Assembly (NCBI RefSeq): GCF_028583425.1
Contig: NC_072791.1
Location: forward strand, 46,135,368 to 46,199,367
DNA length: 64,000 nt
DNA from: Eublepharis macularius
Lineage: Eukaryota; Chordata; Lepidosauria; Squamata; Eublepharidae
Direction of reading: 5' to 3'
This document shows positions 51,701 through 60,700 of the stretch, in pieces; position 1 is the first letter of the stretch; each line of letters starts with the position of its first letter. The translations under genes were made by a program, and so were the position numbers. The notes beneath the pieces are model-generated. The model did no database searches and was not told the DNA's origin. It saw nothing but the letters and a program-made list of their open reading frames with translations.

Positions 51701-54700
51701 TATTTCTGAGTTCCTTATTCACAGCAATGTAAAGTATAAGGTTCTGAGAGAAAGGTGAAATAGTAGGCCTCAGCTCTGGAACCAGAGACTGGATCAGAAC
51801 CAGCACATGTCCTCTTGTAGGGGACAGTCTCTGGAGTTCAGGACTGTGTGATTTGGGGTGATCCAAAGATTGTTTGGGGGTTCAGAGGGTTTATATTTTC
51901 CAAACATTGGTAGCATTTAGTTAGCTGGAAACAAAATTAATTCTGAAATTTCAGGTTCCAGCACTGTGGGACTCAATTTCTTTAATAATGCATAAGTCTG
52001 GAAAGACTGTCACTGAATCTCCCAAGATTAGGAAGCATCCCTCCATGGCACCCCATTACAAATGATCTTTTAGAAATCTTAATTAGGCAGACATTACATG
52101 GAAGATGAATATATTTTCAGCTAAATTATATATTGCTGTTGGTTAAATAATACCAGTAAACTAGAGTAGGGGTGGGCAGAAGGTGGGAGTGAATGATCAC
52201 TCTCCATGCAGTTAAAAGCAGTTCTCCACTCTTCTTCCCGTGCTGCTGTAATCACTTTTTTATCTGCAGCAGCTTCTCTCCTTTTTTTTTTGTACAACTG
52301 ATATAGCTGGTGAGACTGTGAGATAATTTGGACTGCTAAAATAATCTTAATACTGACTGGACAGTTATAACTCTAATATAGGGATTTACTGAATGTAATT
52401 AAAATTTTGGCATTGTGTGGCACTTTGGATTTGAGGAGCTCTTTGTCAACTGCAAACTTGGGTCTCCAAAGTCCTAGTCTGACACTATAGCCACTACACT
52501 GCATTGGCTCCCTTATTTAAACAAATAAATGGAGTGGATGTAACCAGTCTTCCAGCAATGTGCTAATACAGGAGACTGCTGGGTAAATTTTAGTGTATAT
52601 TTCAGTTGCACCCAGAGCACCAACAGGCCAGGCCACCTCCCTGCACAATTCAGAATCCTCTGCAACATGTGCAGATTCTGTGGCAAACACTGATCTTCCA
52701 GTAGACAAACTGATGTGGCAGAGTCCTCGAGCTTGAAAACTAGCATCCTAAGGGATAAATAGAACAGGATCCCTGTTGGACTAGGATATTTGATTTTGGC
52801 ATCTGATGTTATATATGTTTTTATGTTAAAATGTACACCTATCATAATCTCAGACACTGAATATTTAAGAAGTTTACAACTTTTTTAAAAAGCACAAATA
52901 ATATAAAGTTAAAATTAAACAATAAAATAGCAGCTTCGTTTTTAAAAACTGGGAAAATGGTAAAACCATCCACAAAATCAGAATAAAAGAATAAAAGCAG
53001 CATAAGATGGCATACATTTTGACACTAATAAACTAGGAATGAGAGAATACCTAACAAAAATCAAACAAAAACATGGAACACTGTCTTTTACAGATGCTGA
53101 TGAGTGTGAAATGTTTGGCCTTGAAGTCTGTCGGAATGGGCATTGTGTGAACACTGTGCCAGGATATACGTGCTTCTGCCACACTGGTTATTTCTTTGAC
53201 TCCAGCAAGCTTGAATGTATTGGTAAGAAGGCTCTTTTTTGCTGCTTGCTGCAATTGCTGGGACATCATTCCAGGGAAGAGTGCCTGTATTAGAAACAAG
53301 CATCAGGGGGAGGTGAAGTGCCTGAAATTCTATGTATGCCTAGTTGGGGGTGGGTGGGGGAGGCAGTACACTGCTTGGAGGAGGACAAAGGTCAGTCTCC
53401 TCATTTGCCTAGCGTAAGCTTTGTGCTGAACCCCCATGTTTGCAGATCTAGATGAGTGTGAGAATGAAGAGGCCTGTGCAAATGGCAAATGTCTCAACAC
53501 AGCTGGCTCATATCACTGCTTCTGTAGCCTTCCCTTGGTGCTGGATGCCACCCGTAACCGCTGTATCAACATGTCCAACAGTGCAGGTGAGATCTGTTCT
53601 GTCTACTGTGTGAATTGAATGTCTCTGCCAGAAACCTGAGATTGTTTGTAGTTTAAAAAGTCCGGTCTAGACCACACATTTAGATATAAAGGAGAGGTTT
53701 TATACTGGATCAGACCAATGATTCATCCAGCCCTGCACTGATTACTCTCCCAAGCAGAAGTTCTTTATCATTTCAGGCAGAGGTCTTTCCCAGCCACAAT
53801 AAATAACTCAAGATATCAAGGATTTGAACCACCACCCACTCAAAACAAAGCAATGTAGCTGAGAGGCCAGTCATGAGGTACAGTGTAGAATGGTACATTG
53901 TACAGCACTGAAGTTGAGTTTAGGCTGCAGTACAGTCGTCACTGTTTCCTGTGCTTTCTTTTCATGTCTTTTCCAATTTCTTTCCTAAAAGACGATGTGG
54001 ATGATCATGAAATTCACTTGGACATCTGCTGGCAGAGAGTCTCCAACTACATTTGCAATCGGCCACTGCTGGGGCACCGAACCACATACACGGAATGCTG
54101 CTGCCGTTATGGAGAAGCCTGGAGTCAGGATTGTGCACTCTGCCCCCCAAGGTCCTCTGGTGAGAATGCACCAGCCACATGGGATTGAGGGAAGAGAGGG
54201 CACAGTCTGCGACCACTAGGCGAGGCCTCAGCTAATACAATCACCAGTTGTATGGCCAGTGCGCAGACTCTTGTAGTAATTTCCACTGAGCCAGTCTTCC
54301 CATGTGACCTACTGGATCCACAGTTCTCATTGGTTGCCTCCTAATTGCTTCATTTAACAGCATTTCCAAGAATCAACAATGAGTTCCTTTTCATATCCAT
54401 ACTAGAGCATAACACTAACACAGACTTAACGCCTCTACTAATACTTATAACTTATGATGGGTGAAGTTCCCTTTGCTTGCCTGGCCTTTCACTAGGGGTG
54501 TGCATGAGTTTTCCTTACAAGGCCTCCCTCAACTTCTTGTCTTTTCAAGCATTCACAAGAAAAGGGCCGAATCCACACGTCTCAAGTTTTCCACTTTTCC
54601 CCCGCCCATTATTGGCTGTTCACATACTCTTACCTCAATCCCGCCATTCTCTCGCGTCTTTCGCGTTGCACCTCAGACGAATTTGTCATGTGTTCAAACA

Positions 54701-57700
54701 CTTCTCTTGCGCGGTTTTCACCGTGGATGTGGACAAATAGAAGCATTTCACAAGGAGACCGCCCCCTTCAAACCACCCCACTTCCATGTCTGAAGCCTTT
54801 CCGGAACACCATCCCTCTTTGCCGTGCAATTATCAAGCTTTTCCACTCTCTTCGCAGCATGCCTGCCTGCCTGCCCTTTCCCTTTTTTTTCTTTCAAAAA
54901 TGGGACTTTCCTGCATTGTTGCACAGTCCCGGCCATAAATCTTAATCGTGGTGCTCCAAAATCCCTGCAGAGACATCAAGGGGTAGCGTCATTTCCATTT
55001 CCGTGTCATTTTTAGGATGCCGAACAGTCAGAAATATCGGTGGCTGTTAAAATTAATTTTTTTTAACTGTTGAAATTACCGTTATAGCGGAAATCCGTCA
55101 TTCTAACATTACATTCAAGCGTCAAATAATTAGTCTGCCCGTTTGGAGAGTTTGGATCACCCCCATCTTAAATATCAGTTCAAATTAGCCCGCCAGAATA
55201 ATGGTCCAATGGATTTCAAAGAAGAAGGCATAGAATAACATTAACCACAGGCATCATAGGGGTGTGGCCTCACCATAGCAATTTAGCAAAAAAATGCTAT
55301 AGCGGAAATCTGATGAAAAAATGAACGCGATGTCATTGGCGACATCGGATCTAAACCCACCCCGTATTGCGCGATTCTACCAGGGATGTGGATGAAGTAT
55401 AGCGTGAGGCAGCGGCAGTAAGAAAAGGGATGTGAACACAGAATGGGACATTGCGGGATAGAATCCAACGCGATTAATGCACATGAAAAGCAGAAAGTAG
55501 GGAAGTGTGGATTCGGCCAAGGTCAGATGGGGGAAAAGAATAGATTAAGAGAATGTCCCCACACTAGTACCCCATCTTCCTCTCAAGCGTAAAAAGTTAC
55601 CTTTGAGTAGAGGGAGGGCCTCACTACCAGCGGGGAGGGATCAGGTTCAGGGAGGTCTTTCAAAGTGAGAAACAAAATTTCTGACCATACTCAGGAGCAT
55701 AATTTCCTGATGGAGATCATGGGATGTTTAGTTCCCTTTGCCTCCCAAATGTGGTTTGAAAGCAAAAGAAGCTACATATCCTGTGTTCTGTCTGGGTGTA
55801 ATTGCTTGCTGAGGAGCATGGGGATTGTAGTTTCCTCTACCTTGGAGACAGAGAATTTATATGTATGTTCCTTTATCATGAAAATTTTTGTTTTGCTTGT
55901 AAAGAGGGATGGAGGGCTGTCTAATGTAGTGTTGTGGAGGAGTGAATCTCCTTGCAAATCAGTCCTAAATTTGAAGGGATCTGAGACCAATTCTTAATAG
56001 GATGAGGGCCTTCTCAAATTAGGGTTGTCATCTCTGGCTTGGGAAATTTCTGGAGATTTGGGAGCAGTGTTCAGGGAGGGAGCTCAGCAGAGATGTGATG
56101 CCACTGAGTCCATCCTCTGAAGCTGCCATTTCCTCTGGGGAACAGATCTCTGTAGCCTGGAAATCAATTGTAATTCTGGGAGAATTCCAGGTCCCACATT
56201 GAGACTGGTAATCCTGTATCAGATTTGTATTTCAGACTCCTACAATTCACCCATCAATACTTACAATAGCTAAATATTTGTTATGCTGTTCTTCACCAGA
56301 GGCACACTGGGTTGGGTACCCACTCTGCATGGCCTCAGAGCTCTAATCTTCTGCCATCTTTAGACCAGTTGGACCACAAATGTGTTGGGAGAAAAAGTGT
56401 GCCTAGCAATAAATCTCAGTATCCTGTATCTACAGATAGATAAACAATCTGGTGGCTTTTATTTTCATCAGAAGTTTCTCACAGGATTTCTCAGGTCCTT
56501 GAATTATTTAAAAAAATGGACCATGGAAACAATACCTTAGAATTCCTGGTCTTCTGTGCTTTATTTTTGCTCTGTGTTACATCTAGATGTTCTTGTGATG
56601 TGCTGTTTTATCAGTTTCTTTCCTCTGCCTGTGCTTCTAGAGGACTTTGCTCAGCTATGCAATGTTGCCGGAGGTGAGGCAGAACTTCAAGAGAGGCCTG
56701 GCTATGAATATGGACCAAATCAGGAAGATCACCATTATGGACTTTATAGCCCAGATTTAGAACCCTATTACAACCACTTGGGTCTTGAATATGGCACCTC
56801 TGATGTCACCCACTCTGACAGAGAACCAAGCACTGAATTAGGAGAGAGTGCATCCCAGCAAGCACCACAGCTTCGGCTTGCAGAGACACAGCCTCACTAT
56901 GTGTCCGGCCATATTGGTAAGTAATGGAGAGAGAAAAATGGTGTATCTAGTTCAGCCTATGCCCAAGGTTGTGCTAATGACTACCTTCTCAGCTAACTAA
57001 TCCAGATTTCAGGGTGTAGGCAGTTCTCTGAGGCTAGTTTACATATTACAAAGTCCTTGTGAACAGCTAGAAGGCTATTGTCTATAGCCTTCTAGTCTTG
57101 GGTTGGCCAGACCAAGATTAGATGTAAAATGGGAGTTTTGGCATCCCAGGCACACACGTGCCCTTTTTTCCAGAAGCAGTTGCTGCCTTCCCCTCAACAC
57201 TGTTTGTCACCTCCTTAAAATGCCCCTCTGAGTAGCTGTTGGCTCCATTTGTGAAATCATGTTACTCAAGGGTCTGCACAATGTATCTTGCAACAAGATG
57301 TTCACTTCCTTTTTGTTGGTGAAGTCCAGCAACTTCACTGCTCAGGGGATCTCTTTTTGCATGTGGTGGATTACACTTGAAAATAATAAGACCAGAGGAC
57401 GCAATACATGCTTTATTGTTCATAGCACACTGTATCATTCTTATAGCATATCATATCCCTAGGCATCACTCATACTATTAGAATAATCACAGAGTTATTA
57501 TTATCAGCTATTGTCTATAGCCTTCTAGTCTTGGGTTGGCCAGACCAAGACAGAATCTATTGACTGATGGTTTAATGTACACTTATCTCCTCATAGGTTG
57601 GACAGAGCTTCACCCTGAACCCTGTCAAATCTATAGCCTAGTATATATTTTTCCTAAACTTTAAAGCTGTGATTGAGCATTTCCCCAGTGGTCTGATTCT

Positions 57701-60700
57701 TGTCTAATGTAGATCAGTCTAACATGTTTACTACTTAAGCCTTGCTTACTTTTCTGTATTCCACCCCTTATCATCATTCCACACACCCTTCTATGCCATA
57801 TTACTTCAAACGTATTCATAACACAAAAAAGTACATTTTGACAGACATTTAACATAGAAGAATGCAGCTCAAAATATTCTAAACCTATTTTTCATTTAGA
57901 AATAAACAGTTATTGCATTCTGAGGCAACCCACACCCCATATAGTTTCAGGGACTTTCCAAAGGTCATCTGTTTAAGACTTTCCATATCAGTATTATTTT
58001 CCTAAACATTTTGGTCTCTATTTGTTCTTACTCTTGATTTCATAAACCAGTCTCCTGACGACTGAGAGTCCAGTTAATCTGTCTTCCCAGAATTCGCTGG
58101 TCCAAATGCTACATGCCTCTTGTCTTCCCTTTCTGTCCAGTTTTCTTCTTGTGTGTTAACAAGCTATATTTATCTAGTAATTTTTTATTCTACTCTTACT
58201 CCAAGCAGCTTAGGGCAAGATAAAATTATGATTCCTCTTTCTTTTCATTGTCCTTACCACTCTGTGGCACAGGCATGACATGGCCCAAAATCACGTAGAC
58301 AGATGCATGGCCATGTGGGTTTTGTAAGTCCCAGTCTAACCACTACCCCACACCTTCTTGTCTCCCCAGGACAATATAGCAGCTTTGAAGGGCTACGGGC
58401 AGAAGAATGTGGGATTCTGAATGGTTGTGATAATGGCCGCTGTGTGCGTGTGCAGGAGGGCTACACCTGTGACTGCTTTGATGGTTTCCAGTTAGACTTG
58501 ATACGCATGGCTTGTGTGGGTAAGTGGCTTCAAAGGGGAAAGAGGCCAGACCTCCCCAAAACTGAGAAGGATTCATGGCTTTTGATTATATTCTGCAATG
58601 TCATAGTCTTTAATGAGGTTCTGGGAGTGCAAATATAGGAGTCCAAACCATTTCCAATCTTTACCTGCTGCTAAAGGAACTCATCCAAATGACATTTGTT
58701 ACTAGGTTGCCAACTTTTTTTGATGGTGTTAGCAGCTAGCATGTAGGCAGAAATCTAGCAGGTAAAACTTTTGCCATATTGAAGATGCAGTAATAGGAAA
58801 AAAACCTTTGTTAAATCTTTGCCTGTGAATCATCAGTTAATGGAACAAGATCCACATCAGAAAAAGAAAACTGGTCACCTTGATAATTGGAGACTTATGT
58901 CGAAAAGGTTTAGTGTGCACTGTGAATTTCATGGAGGGAAACAACAGGAAATTCTCTTTTCAGGCTGGTGCTTCGTAACAGAGGATCCTTTTAGCTAAAG
59001 AACTCCACACAACCTCCACATAGCTACAGGGCAGAATAGTATCACTTCATTTTGGAACTATCTTCATTTTGGAAGTCTCTCTGCCTTATTTACTTACGGC
59101 TCATCCCTCTTCTCGTTTTAAAAAGTAGAAACCCAGCTTCTTAAACTGCATGGTAAATAAACAGTTTTGCTGCTGATTAAGAGGATTCCAGTGCCTTCAG
59201 TCTGTACTGTGTGAGACCAAGCTAGGTCTGCAATTTAGAGTACAAGGCCTCCTTCCTTGACCAGAGGGCATTCTCAAGATAAGGAGACAAAACCGAAGGT
59301 TGGGAGATGGAGGGGAAACCTGTTAAAATGGCACTGCAGGCAGAAATGCTAAAATGTAATGCTAAAGAAGTCTACAGCCTTTTAAACTGTTTCTCTTCAT
59401 ATATTTTACAGTAAAAATGGGTACAAATAAAACATAACCATGCATTCACTTTTACCCTGCAATGCGCAAGGCAGCGGCATATCTTCCTATCACAATGCCT
59501 AGGAACAGACATTGCCAGAGCTGAACCTGTCTCTCAGCAGCACTTTTCTACATGATACCCTTGCTGAAGACATGTCATAACCTTGTGAAACATTACCAGT
59601 ACCAGCACAGGGAGGGTTACATCAGTACTTAGTTCTCTTGGCCCCTTCTTACATGCCCAGGGTAAAGCTGATTGGCACCTTGGGGTCAGGTAGCAATTTT
59701 CCCCAGGCCAGCTTGGCTAGGGATCTTGATGGTGTTTTGCCATCTTCTGGGCATGAAGTAAGAGTCACTGGGTGTGTGGGGGAAGGGAGGTATTTGTGAG
59801 GCATTGTGCAGGGGGTTGGACTAGATAGCCCTAGCGGTCCCTTCCAACCTGATGAGTCTATGATTCTATGAAACACTGAGCATGCATTTGTTTCTATTTT
59901 AAAGCATGAAGTGTCTCATGTGCTAGACAACTCTTTGCATGCTGACCACATTGGTTAGTAGTGACTTAAACATGAATCCCACTTTGCTGCAAAACACTCA
60001 AAAAGCACCAGCTTATAAATGGAATCTCAGAGCCATTTTGGTAGTCTTGTTTTTTTTTTTTTGGTGCATTTCCAGGGCAAAGTCCTTTTGACCTGGTTTT
60101 ATCATAGATGTTATTATTAACTAGATTGCTGAAACATCCCTATCGAGATGCCACTTTGCATGACCTGGTCCACTCAACGGAAGTAAATTGGCATTACTAG
60201 CTTATGATGTTTGTTCAGAACCTTAGCCCTACTGAACGGATCTTGGCATGCAAAAAAAGGGGGGGGATTTTTCCTGATGAGCTGTTCAAGTGTTTTTGGA
60301 AAAGATTATTGAGCTATTACTTTGGTTCCATGCTAGGTTAATAGTACTCTCTATTTCATAGTACATGGGAAATTTTGAACATTTCTGTGAGGGTATATTT
60401 CTCCGCATGTTAATGCACAATTGTACAATGACAGCACCTGATGCCAGCGAATGATTATTTGCTGGATTCTACTCCTTGCTGATCTCTTGGGTACACATAA
60501 AATACTGCTAAAAGATTCTCATTCACTGTGATAGCTCCTATGGAGGCACTATTCACAAGCCTGTAACATGTAGCCCACAGGAAAGCTGTGCTTGCATACG
60601 AATGCTACATATATGATCTGGTGCATGGATGGAAAGCCCTTTAACCATGCTACCCAGAACACAGGCTCTGTATTTTTTGTGCATCCAGTGTCTCACTTAA

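Noticed and set aside
50841..51866. Repeated 60-codon frames as real genes
   Set aside because: They belong to the head-to-head repeat units. Kept as a finding, not as coding genes.
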